Source of the DNA: Oceanospirillum sanctuarii
GTDB taxonomy: Bacteria; Pseudomonadota; Gammaproteobacteria; Pseudomonadales; Halomonadaceae
Reading direction: 5' to 3'
DNA length: 64,000 nucleotides
Assembly (NCBI RefSeq): GCF_002150805.1
Contig: NZ_MTBA01000004.1
Location: 62,001-126,000 of the forward strand
Shown here: piece after piece, positions 18,244 through 27,593 of the stretch
How positions within the stretch are numbered: the first letter of the stretch is position 1
Layout of the letters: each line of letters begins with the position of its first letter
Notes under the pieces: model-generated
The model's input: the letters and a program-made list of their open reading frames with translations, nothing else
Told to the model about the DNA's origin: nothing
The model's database searches: none
Position numbers and translations under genes: made by a program

Positions 18244-19263
18244 TCACTGTTTTAATGCATTTTCTTCATACTGGGGATACCAGTGACTCAGTGATCGGGT
18301 GAACTCATAACGCTGCATAACAACAGATTTGAAGGCAGGATTCAGAGGCCAGTTCAGCATCTCAGCCATCGACCAACCCTCTTCAGCCCCCTGTTTAAAG
18401 CTTTTATCCAGCCACTTGAGATAGTCCCGGGTCTGTTTGATCCCTTCCCCTTTCTGATGCACAGGCCCATGTCCCGGAACAAGAAGGCTATGGGACAAGC
18501 CCTCTAACTGATCAAGAGCTGCCAGCCAATCATTAAGTACCGCATGAGGGGTTGTCAGTGCCCGGTTGTAGAACACCAGATCTCCGGCAAAAAGCACACC
18601 TGTGGTACGATCCAGCAGGATCAGATCGCCATGGGAGTGCCCGTCTAAGAGACGCACTTCCAGCTGATGTTCTGATGAACCTGAACCCAGAACAATCTTG
18701 CTGACACCTTCTTTCAGCACCACACCCGGAGCGACAGAACGGGTACCTTTCATTGCAGCGCCTACCATCCGGTACAGGTTTTCTGCCAGATCAGGCCCTT
18801 GTTCGACAATCATCCGCTGAGTCGGCTCTGCACTATAGGTTCTGTTCTGTGGAAACACCTGATTGCCCAGAAAATGATCCGGATGGGCATGGCTGTTGAG
18901 CACATAGCGAATGGGCCCACCACCCTGTTCTTTGATCCATACCGAAAGCGCCTCGGCAAAAGCTCTGGAAGGCCCGGTATCAAAAACCAGAGTTTCCTGC
19001 TCGGTCAGAATGATGCCGATATTGGCGATCATACCGCCGTTTTCAGGGGTAAAGGGTTCATTCTTGCCCATGACCACCCAGGTGTCCGGAGCGATATTCA
19101 CCGGCTTGATCTCATAAGGCGTCGCTGCAAAACTGACGCCGGAGAGCATCCAGAAAAACAGGATTCCCACCAGCACAACACCGGAATGCAGACGCTCCAA
19201 CCAGAAACGAAGCGTCAGGCGAAGTTGTGACAGCAGACGATTTTTAATCGGCATAGACTTCAT
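18244..19263 (-). CDS. quinoprotein-associated zinc metallohydrolase (metallo-beta-lactamase fold)
   Basis: 339 residues. Its ATG shares a base with the stop of the SoxYZ-like gene (TGATG) and has AAGGAGG seven bases before it, so the GTG three bases further out is not needed. A membrane anchor or signal (~27-47) precedes the hydrolase fold with zinc motifs HAHPDH (NSHAHPDHFLGN), GHSHGD, AGDLVF and PGHGPV. This is the pattern of the quinoprotein relay system zinc metallohydrolases that accompany PQQ dehydrogenases. The substrate is unknown; with the SoxYZ-like carrier it is thought to process a carrier-bound intermediate. Confidence 0.85.
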   Translation of the reverse strand: MKSMPIKNRLLSQLRLTLRFWLERLHSGVVLVGILFFWMLSGVSFAATPYEIKPVNIAPDTWVVMGKNEPFTPENGGMIANIGIILTEQETLVFDTGPSRAFAEALSVWIKEQGGGPIRYVLNSHAHPDHFLGNQVFPQNRTYSAEPTQRMIVEQGPDLAENLYRMVGAAMKGTRSVAPGVVLKEGVSKIVLGSGSSEHQLEVRLLDGHSHGDLILLDRTTGVLFAGDLVFYNRALTTPHAVLNDWLAALDQLEGLSHSLLVPGHGPVHQKGEGIKQTRDYLKWLDKSFKQGAEEGWSMAEMLNWPLNPAFKSVVMQRYEFTRSLSHWYPQYEENALKQ

Positions 19264-20093
19264 CACATCACCTCCTTGCCATTCAGCTGATACACAGGTG
19301 AGGTGAAATCGTTGCCATCGTTATCTCTCAGATGCAGCTGGTAACCTTCAAGACTTTCCGGTGCGCTCTCTTTGGCAAAGCTAAAGGTCAGGCGAGGGTT
19401 GGCACTCACGGGAGCGGACAGGTTCAAACGACCAAGGGCTGTAGCACTCTGGTCGGTCAGAGTGATCTCATTCAGCCAGAACGCCGGAACCCCTTCCACC
19501 AGACCGGTATCCATAGGGTGCGAGACCTGCACCTTCAGGCGGTGGCTGTTGCGGGTAAATAAACGCCCTTCGATCTGGCCCAGATTACTCGCCCAGTCAT
19601 CACTGGCGGCTTCTTTTTTCGGCGCGGTACAACCACCACCGGAGGCATCCACATAATTGCGCCCCACATGCCAAAGACCAGAAGCATCCTGCACCAGCGC
19701 ATGCACAGGTGTCGCCTGCTGCACCCGGAACTGCAAACCGATATCCGGCAAACTGCCAGCATCCACTTCGTAAGTGGCGATATGCTGAATCGGGTTCAGA
19801 TCAGCAAACAGAATCAGGCGGCGGGCATCAGCAATCTGATGACGAACCATCACAGGCACCTGTGTCGAGTCTTCGGCAAATTCCGGCAGGATAATCTGTA
19901 CCCTGGCGCTGTACTGCCAGGGTTCATCACGGATAAATTGCTCGCGCATGTAATCCCACATCACATCCATCAGGGGATTCGCTTCATCAACAGCAGGCTG
20001 AGCAGCTGCAAAAGAGGGTTTGCAGACAGCAAAGAATGAGAGACACGCCATCAGCAGCAGATTACGCGCCTTGGCAGTAAAGCAGATCGACAT
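19263..20093 (-). CDS. quinoprotein dehydrogenase-associated SoxYZ-like carrier
   Basis: 276 residues with a signal peptide (cleavage near FAAAQ). An N-terminal SoxY-like half (~35-155) ends in the conserved GGGC, where Cys would carry a covalently bound substrate as in SoxY. A SoxZ-like immunoglobulin half (~165-270) contains HPMDTG and FWLNEITL. It is the fused SoxY-SoxZ form known beside PQQ alcohol dehydrogenases. It overlaps the metallohydrolase start by one base, so the two are translationally coupled. Confidence 0.85.
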   Translation of the reverse strand: MSICFTAKARNLLLMACLSFFAVCKPSFAAAQPAVDEANPLMDVMWDYMREQFIRDEPWQYSARVQIILPEFAEDSTQVPVMVRHQIADARRLILFADLNPIQHIATYEVDAGSLPDIGLQFRVQQATPVHALVQDASGLWHVGRNYVDASGGGCTAPKKEAASDDWASNLGQIEGRLFTRNSHRLKVQVSHPMDTGLVEGVPAFWLNEITLTDQSATALGRLNLSAPVSANPRLTFSFAKESAPESLEGYQLHLRDNDGNDFTSPVYQLNGKEVM

Positions 20094-20180
20094 AACACCT
20101 CCTCTGTCAGCGGTACTGACTTATTGTTTTTGTGTTCGGGTGTTCAGTTTTTGATTATTTCAGTTTATTTATGCAGTTAT

Positions 20181-20211
20181 GCCTGTTGTCTCCCGTCAGG
20201 AGACAACAGGC
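20181..20211 (-). repeat. 13-bp perfect hairpin between two genes of the accessory operon
   Basis: GCCTGTTGTCTCC-CGTCA-GGAGACAACAGGC. It lies between the binding-protein stop (20280) and the SoxYZ-like start (20093) with no T tract on either strand. It may set relative mRNA stability or act as an attenuator. Confidence 0.6.
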
Positions 20212-20279
20212 TAAATTTATGAAAACAAGCCGCAATTCCGGTAATCCGACCCGGAAGTTGGTTGAACCTCAAAGAACAG

Positions 20280-21173
20280 CTACTGCGCCGAGCGATACAG
20301 ATCCGGCAGCATATAGCTGACACCGTAACGCTGACTGATTTTCTCCAGCGTACCGTCTTTAGCTGCAGCCTCCACCACATCCGCCAGTGCGTAGGCAAAC
20401 TGTCGATAGTTGGTATGCACCGCCATACCGATATCCCAGTCCAGCTTATGTAACCCCGGCAGAGCAATTGCCGGAATCTCCATGGCGGGCTTTTTCTGGC
20501 CTGCCAACCACTGCAACTGGCTTTGCATACCCATCATGGCAGCGATCTCTTTGCGCTTCATCGCTTCCATCGCTTCCGAAAGACTCAGGAAGTGGCGTAC
20601 CTGATTGCGCATCTGGCCGTTAAAAGCCGACAACAGGTAGATATCCGGCAGGCTGTCGGTTTCCACCCCAACCGGGTAGTAACGCAGCACTGCTAAGGTT
20701 TCCAGGGAGTCCATCTGAGCAGGGTCATAACCCACGCGCCAGCGTTCTTTCTGATACGGGCCAAACATGTGCACCAGATCGTTTTTCACATGACCAAACT
20801 CATCGGTCTGATATGAAAATTCACGATCGTAGGGAACACGCAGCATCACATCGGCGATACCGCCGCCAAGATAGTGGCCTTTCCAGACATGATTACGCAG
20901 ATCATCGTCCAGAGTTTCATCCGGCACCATCCAGCGAAGTTTCAGATCCAGCTTCATCTTCTTAGCAATATGCTTAGCCAGATCCACATCGATTCCCTGC
21001 TCTTTTCCGGACTCATCCTTCCAGGAGTAGGGAGCAAAATCTCTGTACACGGCAATCTCGATAAAACCGGATGCCATAACATCATCATACGAACGCGCCT
21101 GAGCCGGCAGCACCTGTCCCAGCAGGACAAGTGCCAGACACAGAGCGCTTAACAGGTTCAGGCGCTTCATCAT
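20280..21173 (-). CDS. family 3 periplasmic binding protein, quinoprotein-associated (XoxJ/MxaJ-like)
   Basis: 297 residues from ATG 21173 (ATG 21170 and TTG 21176 are equally possible by sequence). Signal peptide ending LPAQARS. The body follows the bacterial solute-binding family 3 pattern: IEIAVYRDFAPYSWKDESGKEQGIDVDLAKHIA at the N-terminal lobe and DWDIGMAVHTNYRQFAYALADVVE near the C-terminus. The expected amino-acid-binding arginine region is not clear. Proteins of this group, including XoxJ, are coded next to PQQ dehydrogenases and are thought to help enzyme maturation rather than transport. Confidence 0.8.
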   Translation of the reverse strand: MMKRLNLLSALCLALVLLGQVLPAQARSYDDVMASGFIEIAVYRDFAPYSWKDESGKEQGIDVDLAKHIAKKMKLDLKLRWMVPDETLDDDLRNHVWKGHYLGGGIADVMLRVPYDREFSYQTDEFGHVKNDLVHMFGPYQKERWRVGYDPAQMDSLETLAVLRYYPVGVETDSLPDIYLLSAFNGQMRNQVRHFLSLSEAMEAMKRKEIAAMMGMQSQLQWLAGQKKPAMEIPAIALPGLHKLDWDIGMAVHTNYRQFAYALADVVEAAAKDGTLEKISQRYGVSYMLPDLYRSAQ

Positions 21174-21235
21174 CAAATCTCTATCTGAGTTCGATTAAGG
21201 GTTTGCATCGTGCAATAACCGTTAAAGGTCAGCAC

Positions 21236-21700
21236 TTACAGGTTGGCATCGTACTTGGTTTCTAACCATGCACGAATCGACCACAGAGTTTCCTGACTCA
21301 GGTAGTCCGCCATTTTTGGCATGTAAGGTACGCCGTTACGAACAGCACCGTTACGAACACGATATACGAACCACTCGTCGCCATCGTAGCCTGGTTCCAG
21401 TTTACGCAGGTCCGGTGCGATACCGCCGGAGATGCCATCCAGACCGTGGCAACGTGCACAGTTTTGCGCGTAAGCAGATTCACCAATCTTGATCGCTTCT
21501 TGGTTGCCTGTGTATGGGTTGGTTTCTTCCCACTCGTCACCCAGAGGTGGCAGTGCAGAGATATCAACCTTCTGCGGCGTTACGTCACCATGGGCCCAGG
21601 CCTGAGAAGCCATTACGGAAGCGCCCAGTACAGCGGTTACCAGAAGTTTGCGAGCTGTCAGCAGTGTTTGTGAAGGGGTTAGGCTGTTGTGAGTAGTCAT
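21236..21700 (-). CDS. cytochrome c-550, PedF-like
   Basis: 154 residues with a signal peptide (cleavage near WAHGD). One heme-binding site CARCH and a distal methionine in GVPYMPKM define a class I cytochrome c. It matches the PedF group that accepts electrons from quinoprotein alcohol dehydrogenases in the periplasm. GGAG seven bases before the ATG. Same direction as, but separate from, the dehydrogenase gene; it heads the accessory operon 21236-18244. Confidence 0.88.
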   Translation of the reverse strand: MTTHNSLTPSQTLLTARKLLVTAVLGASVMASQAWAHGDVTPQKVDISALPPLGDEWEETNPYTGNQEAIKIGESAYAQNCARCHGLDGISGGIAPDLRKLEPGYDGDEWFVYRVRNGAVRNGVPYMPKMADYLSQETLWSIRAWLETKYDANL

Positions 21701-21808
21701 TGTTATTCTCCAGTTCTATTTCTAAAGCCTGCTTAAGGGATTATTTTTGTGAAATTGGTTCTTAAAGGCTGTGCTTACATCAACAAGGCGGATAAAACAG
21801 GCGACCTC

Positions 21809-21830
21809 TGTGTGCAGGGCAGTGCACACA
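21809..21830. repeat. hairpin between the cytochrome and cupredoxin-like genes
   Basis: TGTGTGCA-GGGCAG-TGCACACA, perfect 8-bp arms, 20 bases past the stop of the gene at 21850. No T tract. Confidence 0.45.
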
Positions 21831-21849
21831 CAAGCCGCCCAAACCTGAA

Positions 21850-22278
21850 TCAGCGCACGTTAAACACCCCATGCATCCCTTTGTGCTCCAGACCTTCTGC
21901 GAAGAACTTAAACTTGCCCGGTTTTACCGGTACGAAGTACAGTTCCATCTCGCCAGCCTGTTCGAATTCCAGCTCGACCAGAGAAACGGCCTTGATCTCT
22001 ACATCTGCGACTTCCACTTTGCGCAGATAAACAGAGGCGAAGAACTCCGGAGCTTTCAGTGCGTACTCCTTCAGACCGGAGGATTCAATCTCAAGACTGT
22101 AGGCCTTGCCTGTCTCAAGCTGATACTCGGTCTGTGACATGCCGTAACCGCTTTCCTGAGTACCCAGTACCAGTTTTGGCAGCTCGGTAGGTTTGCGGGT
22201 CAGATCTCCTTTTGCCTGTGCCATTGCAGGCAGCAGAGCAATCAATGCAGTCAGTACGATACTTTTCATGTGAGTCAT
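21850..22278 (-). CDS. periplasmic cupredoxin-like protein without the copper cysteine
   Basis: 142 residues, AGGAGG eight bases before the ATG, signal peptide ending AMAQA-KGD. The rest is beta-rich. The C-terminal end (FVPVKPGKFKFFAEGLEHKGMHGVF) resembles the cupredoxin C-terminus Cys-x2-4-His-x2-4-Met, but Cys is replaced (FFAEGLEH), leaving His and Met only. Blue copper is therefore unlikely; another metal site or a chaperone role is possible. It lies at the head of the cytochrome/accessory operon. Confidence 0.6.
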   Translation of the reverse strand: MTHMKSIVLTALIALLPAMAQAKGDLTRKPTELPKLVLGTQESGYGMSQTEYQLETGKAYSLEIESSGLKEYALKAPEFFASVYLRKVEVADVEIKAVSLVELEFEQAGEMELYFVPVKPGKFKFFAEGLEHKGMHGVFNVR

Positions 22279-22442
22279 AGGTGCTTCCTCCTGAATATGA
22301 CATTCATGTTAGGAAGTGACCGAAACTGAAAATATGGTACTTGAGAACTAGATTGTTCCTTCTTTGTTCTCATTCATAAATGCCCACCACAGACCTAATC
22401 TGCAGCTATATTCATTGACCGGCGTCACAGCTGGAGGGAAAA

Positions 22443-23723
22443 ATGCTAAGGATATTTGCTGCTGTCCAGACTCTCAGAGCAGGACATAAAAAAGACAATA
22501 AAAACAAAAAGATAACGGCAAAAAAAGGCCCTATCAAAGCGGCTTTTGCCGTCGGAATCGCACTTTTCAGCGCCAGCAGCCTGCCTGCTATTGCGGCAAA
22601 GAAAGTGACCGAAATCCCCCTTCATTACCTACGCCTTGTGCCTGAAGCACGCCCTGTGCTTTCCAATATTCTGCCGCCGCCGAAAGATCTCGGAGAGGCC
22701 GGTGCTGAGCTTGCGATTGCCGACAGCAACACCACAGGACGCTTTCTGGGTCAGCACTACACCCTTAACAGCCAGCGCTTTGATGAAGCCGATGCCCTGT
22801 TAAAAGCAGCAGAATCCATTATCAAAAAAGATGCCGTCGTACTGGTAGACGTGCCAACTGCTCTGATGGCTCAGCTGGACAAACAAGCCAAAGAGAAAGG
22901 CGCACTGCTGTTTAACGTGGCCAATCCGGATGATGCCCTGCGTACCAGCCAATGTCTGAATAACACTTTCCATACCTACCCCAGCCGCAGCATGCTGACC
23001 GATGCGCTGGCACAGTGGCTGGCGGGACGCCGTTTCAGTCAATGGTTTCTGATTGCAGGGCCGACTGAAGGTGATCAGGCTTATCTGGCCGCTCTGAAGC
23101 GCTCGGCCAAACGCTTTGGCGGCAAGATCGTTGACGAGAAAAGCTGGAGTTTTGATACCGACCTGCGTCGCACCGCTCAGAAAGAGCTGCCTCTGTTTAC
23201 TCAGGCAGAAGACTACGACGTAGTTCTGGTGGCCGATGAAGAGGGCGACTTTGGTCATTACGTCCCTTACAACACCTGGCTGCCACGGCCGGTGGCCGGT
23301 ACTCAGGGTCTGACACCGGTTGCCTGGCACCGCGTTGTGGAGCAATGGGGCGCGGCTCAGCTGCAATCCCGTTTTATCAGGCAGCAGGAGCGCAACATGC
23401 AGAGTGAAGACTACGCCGCATGGGCTGCGGTTCGCTCAGTTGCTGAAGCGGTGACCCAGAACCGGAAAGATCCGAAGGCCTATGAAGCCTCACATATTCA
23501 ACAGTTTCTTCTGAGCGACAAATTCCATCTGGCGGCCTTTAAGGGCCACAAGCTGACCTATCGCGACTGGAACGGCCAACTGCGCCAGCCAATCCCTCTG
23601 GTTCAGCCCCGTTCGCTGGTATCCCAGTCACCGCAGGCTGGTTATCTGCACCCGGTCACCGAACTGGACACCCTGGGTTTTGACCGCCAGGAAAGCCAGT
23701 GTGAAATGAAGAACACGCTTTAA
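22443..23723 (+). CDS. PQQ-dependent alcohol dehydrogenase system ABC substrate-binding protein
   Basis: 426 residues. Start supported by GGAGGG just before the ATG. A long charged N-terminus precedes the signal segment (~31-52, AAFAVGIALFSASSLPAIAA). The body fits the branched-chain-type binding fold (LADSNTTGRFLGQHY region, PTALMAQLDKQAKEKGALLFNVANPDDALR, FLIAGPTEGDQAYLAALKRSAKRFGGKIV). It begins the plus-strand operon of binding protein, propeller, ATPase and permease found with PQQ alcohol dehydrogenases. The transported substrate is unknown. Confidence 0.85.
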   Translation: MLRIFAAVQTLRAGHKKDNKNKKITAKKGPIKAAFAVGIALFSASSLPAIAAKKVTEIPLHYLRLVPEARPVLSNILPPPKDLGEAGAELAIADSNTTGRFLGQHYTLNSQRFDEADALLKAAESIIKKDAVVLVDVPTALMAQLDKQAKEKGALLFNVANPDDALRTSQCLNNTFHTYPSRSMLTDALAQWLAGRRFSQWFLIAGPTEGDQAYLAALKRSAKRFGGKIVDEKSWSFDTDLRRTAQKELPLFTQAEDYDVVLVADEEGDFGHYVPYNTWLPRPVAGTQGLTPVAWHRVVEQWGAAQLQSRFIRQQERNMQSEDYAAWAAVRSVAEAVTQNRKDPKAYEASHIQQFLLSDKFHLAAFKGHKLTYRDWNGQLRQPIPLVQPRSLVSQSPQAGYLHPVTELDTLGFDRQESQCEMKNTL

Positions 23724-23836
23724 CAGCTTCGCCAAAGAGTGAAGTGCTGAAATAACAATAAAACCCTGACCGAAACCAGCCCATGAAGGCTGAAACGATG
23801 AAAAAAATAACACCTTACGGACACAGGTAACCGACT

Positions 23837-24886
23837 ATGAAAATGCTAACAACCAACAAAATGCTAAAGCAGCTGAGAAATCTGCCAGCCAAAGCAGGCC
23901 TTTCCGCTCTTATGCTGGGTTCACTCGCGCTGGCCAACCCGGCTGCCGCTGATATGGCTTATATCAGTAACGAGAAAGACAACTCCCTCTCTGTGATCAA
24001 TCTGGACACACTGGAAGTAGTAAACACCATCGATGTGGGTCAGCGCCCGCGGGGTATCGTGTTCAGCAAGGACTACACCAAGCTTTATATCTGCGCCAGC
24101 GACGATGACACCGTACAGATTATGGATACCCGCACCGGTCAGATTATCGCCAACCTGCCATCCGGTGATGACCCGGAGCAGTTCGCCCTCTCCCCCAACA
24201 ACCGTCACCTCTTTATCGCCAACGAAGATGATGCCCTCGTAACCATCGTTGACACCGAAAAGCGCGATGTCATCGCCCAGATCGATGTAGGTGTCGAGCC
24301 GGAAGGCATGGCGGTCAGCCCGAACGGCAAAATTGCGGTAAACACCTCTGAAACCACCAGCATGCTGCACTGGATCGATACCGAAACCCACGAGCTGTAC
24401 GACAACACTTTAGTGGATCAGCGCCCTCGTCATGTGGAGTTCAATAAAGATGGAAGCCTGCTGTGGGCATCCTCCGAGATTGGCGGCTCCGTGGTGGTGA
24501 TCAACACCGAAAACCGCGAAATCCTGAAAAAGCTGCGTTTTGAAATCTCAGGTATTCACCCGGATCGCATTCAGCCCGTGGGTGTAAAACTGAGCGCCGA
24601 TGGTCGCTACGCCTTTGTTGCCTTAGGCCCTGCTAACCATGTTGCGGTTGTTGATGCCAAAAGCTACGAAGTGATCGATTATCTGCTGGTGGGTCGTCGT
24701 GTATGGCACATGGAATTCAGCCCGGATCAGAAACGCCTGCTGACCACTAACGGTATCAGCGGTGATGTTTCCGTGATCGATGTTGACAAACTGAAAGTGA
24801 TCAAGAGCATCAAAGTTGGCCGCTACCCTTGGGGTGTTGCGATTCTGCCGACAGAAGCGATGAACCAGCTACAGGCTGAACGCTAA
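23837..24886 (+). CDS. PQQ-catabolism-associated beta-propeller protein
   Basis: 349 residues, signal peptide ending LANPAAA-D. At least six YVTN-type propeller repeats are visible, e.g. AYISNEKDNSLSVINLDT, LYICASDDDTVQIMDT, LFIANEDDALVTIVDT and LLTTNGISGDVSVIDVD. It is the periplasmic propeller that accompanies the ABC transporter of PQQ alcohol systems. It may bind a cofactor or partner protein; it does not carry dehydrogenase motifs. The ABC ATPase follows 10 bases later. Confidence 0.88.
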   Translation: MKMLTTNKMLKQLRNLPAKAGLSALMLGSLALANPAAADMAYISNEKDNSLSVINLDTLEVVNTIDVGQRPRGIVFSKDYTKLYICASDDDTVQIMDTRTGQIIANLPSGDDPEQFALSPNNRHLFIANEDDALVTIVDTEKRDVIAQIDVGVEPEGMAVSPNGKIAVNTSETTSMLHWIDTETHELYDNTLVDQRPRHVEFNKDGSLLWASSEIGGSVVVINTENREILKKLRFEISGIHPDRIQPVGVKLSADGRYAFVALGPANHVAVVDAKSYEVIDYLLVGRRVWHMEFSPDQKRLLTTNGISGDVSVIDVDKLKVIKSIKVGRYPWGVAILPTEAMNQLQAER

Positions 24887-24896
24887 GGAGTCGCCC

Positions 24897-25745
24897 ATGA
24901 AGCCGCTGAACATGACCGATACTGACGCCAACACTGTCAGTTCCGATGAGGTACTGAACTCAGTTCCTGTTCTACTCTCGGTTCAGGGACTGAACCATCG
25001 TTATGGCCAGCGGCAGGCGCTTAATCAGATCGACCTTAAGCTCTATCAGGGGCGCTTTAATGCGCTTCTGGGGGCTAACGGTGCAGGCAAATCGACTCTG
25101 TTTAATCTATTGGCAGGGCTGATTCGCCGTCAGGAGGGGGAGCTGGTGTTTAACGGCGATCCCCTTGATAAAGCGACACCGGACTACCTCTGCAATCTGG
25201 GGATCGTTTTCCAGCAAAGTACGCTGGATCTGGATCTGACGGTCGGCCAGAACCTGCACTACCATGCATCCCTTCAGGGCATGAGCCGCAAAGAGGCCAA
25301 AAACCGGATCCATCAAGAACTGGAACGTCTTGAACTACTTGACCGATTGAAAACACCAGTGCGCCAACTCAACGGCGGCCATAAGCGTCGGGTAGAGATC
25401 GCCAGGGCACTGCTGCATAACCCCGCCTTTCTGATGCTGGATGAAGCCACAGCAGGTCTTGATATTCAGACTCGCCGCCAACTCACCGAATACCTGCATC
25501 AGCGCTGCGAAGAAGGTTTAACGGTACTTTGGACAACCCATCTGCTGGAAGAGATCGCTGATGAAGATCCAGTCACTATTCTTCATCAGGGAGAAGTGGT
25601 TTGCGCAGGGCTACAGAAAACGCTTCTTGCAAAAAGTCCGGATGCCTCACTGGCCGGGCTGTTAAACGGTCGCGTCGAGGGCTGTAAAAAGGCCGCGGGT
25701 CAGACCAGCAAAACGCCATCACAAAACCCGGAGCCAGCGCTATGA
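24897..25745 (+). CDS. ABC transporter ATP-binding protein, PQQ-alcohol system
   Basis: 282 residues with AAGGAG before the ATG. Walker A GANGAGKST, signature LNGGHKRRVEIARALL (variant of LSGGQ), Walker B FLMLDEATAGLD and the switch His in WTTHLLEE. This is the DrrA/CcmA-like exporter ATPase subfamily. The C-terminal ~30 residues are a polar tail. The stop overlaps the permease start (ATGA). Confidence 0.92.
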   Translation: MKPLNMTDTDANTVSSDEVLNSVPVLLSVQGLNHRYGQRQALNQIDLKLYQGRFNALLGANGAGKSTLFNLLAGLIRRQEGELVFNGDPLDKATPDYLCNLGIVFQQSTLDLDLTVGQNLHYHASLQGMSRKEAKNRIHQELERLELLDRLKTPVRQLNGGHKRRVEIARALLHNPAFLMLDEATAGLDIQTRRQLTEYLHQRCEEGLTVLWTTHLLEEIADEDPVTILHQGEVVCAGLQKTLLAKSPDASLAGLLNGRVEGCKKAAGQTSKTPSQNPEPAL

Positions 25746-26587
25746 ATGCCCCGATTAAGATCCGAAAACATCAGGGTGGTATCAGCCGCTACTGGCGCAC
25801 CTTTGTCGGTATCAGCCAGCGTGAACTGCTGCGTTTTGTTCAACAACGTACCCGCTTCCTCAGTGCTCTGATCCGCCCTCTGCTCTGGCTGGTGGTGTTC
25901 GCCGCCGGTTTTCGTGCCGTGCTGGGTGTTTCCATCATGCCGCCCTACGGCACTTACATCACCTATCAGGTTTATATCGCACCAGGCTTAGTAGCCATGA
26001 TCCTGCTGTTTAACGCTATGCAAAGCGCGCTCTCTATGGTGTACGACCGGGAGATGGGCAGCATGAAGGTTCTGCTCACCAGCCCGCCACCACGAAGCTT
26101 TCTGCTGATCAGTAAGTTAGTCGCCAATGCCTTAGTCTCACTGCCTCAGGTGATGGTGTTTCTGCTGATCGCCCTTCTGGTGGATGTTGATCCACCACTG
26201 ATCGGCTATCTGGCGGTTCTTCCTGCTGCACTGCTGGTTTCTGTCATGCTGGGGGCGATCGGTTTGTTTATCTCAACCTTTATCCGCCAACTGGAGAACT
26301 TTGCCGGCGTGATGAACTTTGTCATCTTCCCGATGTTCTTTCTCTCCTCTGCACTCTATCCCCTCTGGAAGATGCAGGAGGCCGGTATTCTGCTGCATAC
26401 CGTCTGCCAGCTGAATCCGTTCACCTATGGGGTGGAACTCATACGTTTCAGCCTGTATGGCGAACTGGACAGCCACTCGCTGATGGTGGTTTCAGGAATC
26501 ACTCTTGCCTTCCTGACGCTGGCAATTATCAGCTTCGATCCGCAACGTGGTATGAAAAGTAGCGGAAAACCAGTACCAAAGGCGTAG
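25742..26587 (+). CDS. ABC-2 type permease, PQQ-alcohol system (PedC-like)
   Basis: 281 residues with six hydrophobic segments and the ABC-2 pattern (LIRPLLWLVVFAAGFRAVLG, YDREMGSMKVLLTSPPPRSFLLISKL, FPMFFLSSALYPLWKM). It pairs with the preceding ATPase. ABC-2 permeases usually export, so the transporter likely moves a compound or a cofactor-related molecule outwards, although the adjacent binding proteins suggest otherwise. Substrate unknown. Confidence 0.9.
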   Translation: MNAPIKIRKHQGGISRYWRTFVGISQRELLRFVQQRTRFLSALIRPLLWLVVFAAGFRAVLGVSIMPPYGTYITYQVYIAPGLVAMILLFNAMQSALSMVYDREMGSMKVLLTSPPPRSFLLISKLVANALVSLPQVMVFLLIALLVDVDPPLIGYLAVLPAALLVSVMLGAIGLFISTFIRQLENFAGVMNFVIFPMFFLSSALYPLWKMQEAGILLHTVCQLNPFTYGVELIRFSLYGELDSHSLMVVSGITLAFLTLAIISFDPQRGMKSSGKPVPKA

Positions 26588-26741
26588 TTTTTCTACGCCC
26601 TGAGTAGTAATCAGCAACCACCAAAGCAGAAGATCATTTTTTAACCAGAAGGCCTAAGTTAAAACTGAGGCCAGTGACAACACGGCCCAGCTAATGCTCT
26701 GCAACTTTTAAGCAACAGCCTTCTGGCGACGAGAGACAATA

Positions 26742-27563
26742 ATGACAATATCTCGCACAGGGGTTCCGAATGGCACAGCTCTGCCTGCTCGTTGGTATGA
26801 GACCATCCGGTATCGCCTGACAGCTTTACTGCAACCTGCCGATAATCTGACTGCGCTCTCCTTCGAAATCCCGAAGAAGGTGTTAGCCGTATCCATGATT
26901 CTTTTCTCAGCAATCAGCTTATCAGCCTGTAGCGTTATCGAGACGTCCCTCGCATTGCAGAACTCATCTGTTGCCGAAGAACAGATTCAGGCTCAACTGA
27001 ATCCGGATCAGTATCTGCAACCCCTAAGCGAAGAAGACCAGCAACTACTTTCCGATCCCAGCCTTTTTGACGCTAATGGCCTGCGAAACAGCCGTTATCG
27101 TGCTCCGGTTCCCTCTCAGGCTCCGGGAGCTATGACCCTTTCTGATAGCGAGTTTGTCACGCTTAACGAACAAAACCGTTTACTTCTGATCGATGTTCTT
27201 CCGACAACCTTGCGGGAAGGTCGCTTTATCAATACCAAACAACATAAAACGATCCCCGGTAGTTTCTGGTTGGCCAATACCGGCAAGGCCGATGCCCCTG
27301 AATCGATCAATCGGTATTTCTCTGATCAGCTTTCCATCCTGATGGCGCGCCATCCCGATAAGACTCCGGTATTCTTCTGTAAAACCGATTGCTGGATGTC
27401 CTGGAATGCCGCAGCCAAAGCCAGTGCATTGGGAATTAAACCTCTGTACTGGTATCCCTCAGGCATCGATGGCTGGCAGGAAAAAGGAGGGGATCTGGTG
27501 CTGCAACCACCGGTTCCATTAAGCGGGTCATACACTCAGCAAGGTGTCTCCACCACGCAATAA
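26742..27563 (+). CDS. PQQ-catabolism-associated CXXCW-motif lipoprotein (rhodanese-like)
   Basis: Up to 273 residues; the real start may be the ATG at 26895, which begins a lipoprotein signal MILFSAISLSAC with an LSAC lipobox. A rhodanese-like domain follows (LLLIDVLPTTLREGRF ... IPGSFWLANTG) with the characteristic FFCKTDCWMSWNAA. I read three residues between the cysteines. This family is found only near PQQ dehydrogenases and may handle sulfur or redox chemistry with the SoxYZ-like carrier. It is 154 bases beyond the permease and probably in the same operon. Confidence 0.8.
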   Translation: MTISRTGVPNGTALPARWYETIRYRLTALLQPADNLTALSFEIPKKVLAVSMILFSAISLSACSVIETSLALQNSSVAEEQIQAQLNPDQYLQPLSEEDQQLLSDPSLFDANGLRNSRYRAPVPSQAPGAMTLSDSEFVTLNEQNRLLLIDVLPTTLREGRFINTKQHKTIPGSFWLANTGKADAPESINRYFSDQLSILMARHPDKTPVFFCKTDCWMSWNAAAKASALGIKPLYWYPSGIDGWQEKGGDLVLQPPVPLSGSYTQQGVSTTQ

Positions 27564-27593
27564 AACAGGATAACCACTTTAATATTAAGGGGT

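Noticed and set aside
23783-23830. 15-codon frame before the propeller gene, considered as a PqqA-like peptide
   Set aside because: Lacks the Glu-x3-Tyr motif of PqqA and has no pqqB-E neighbours.
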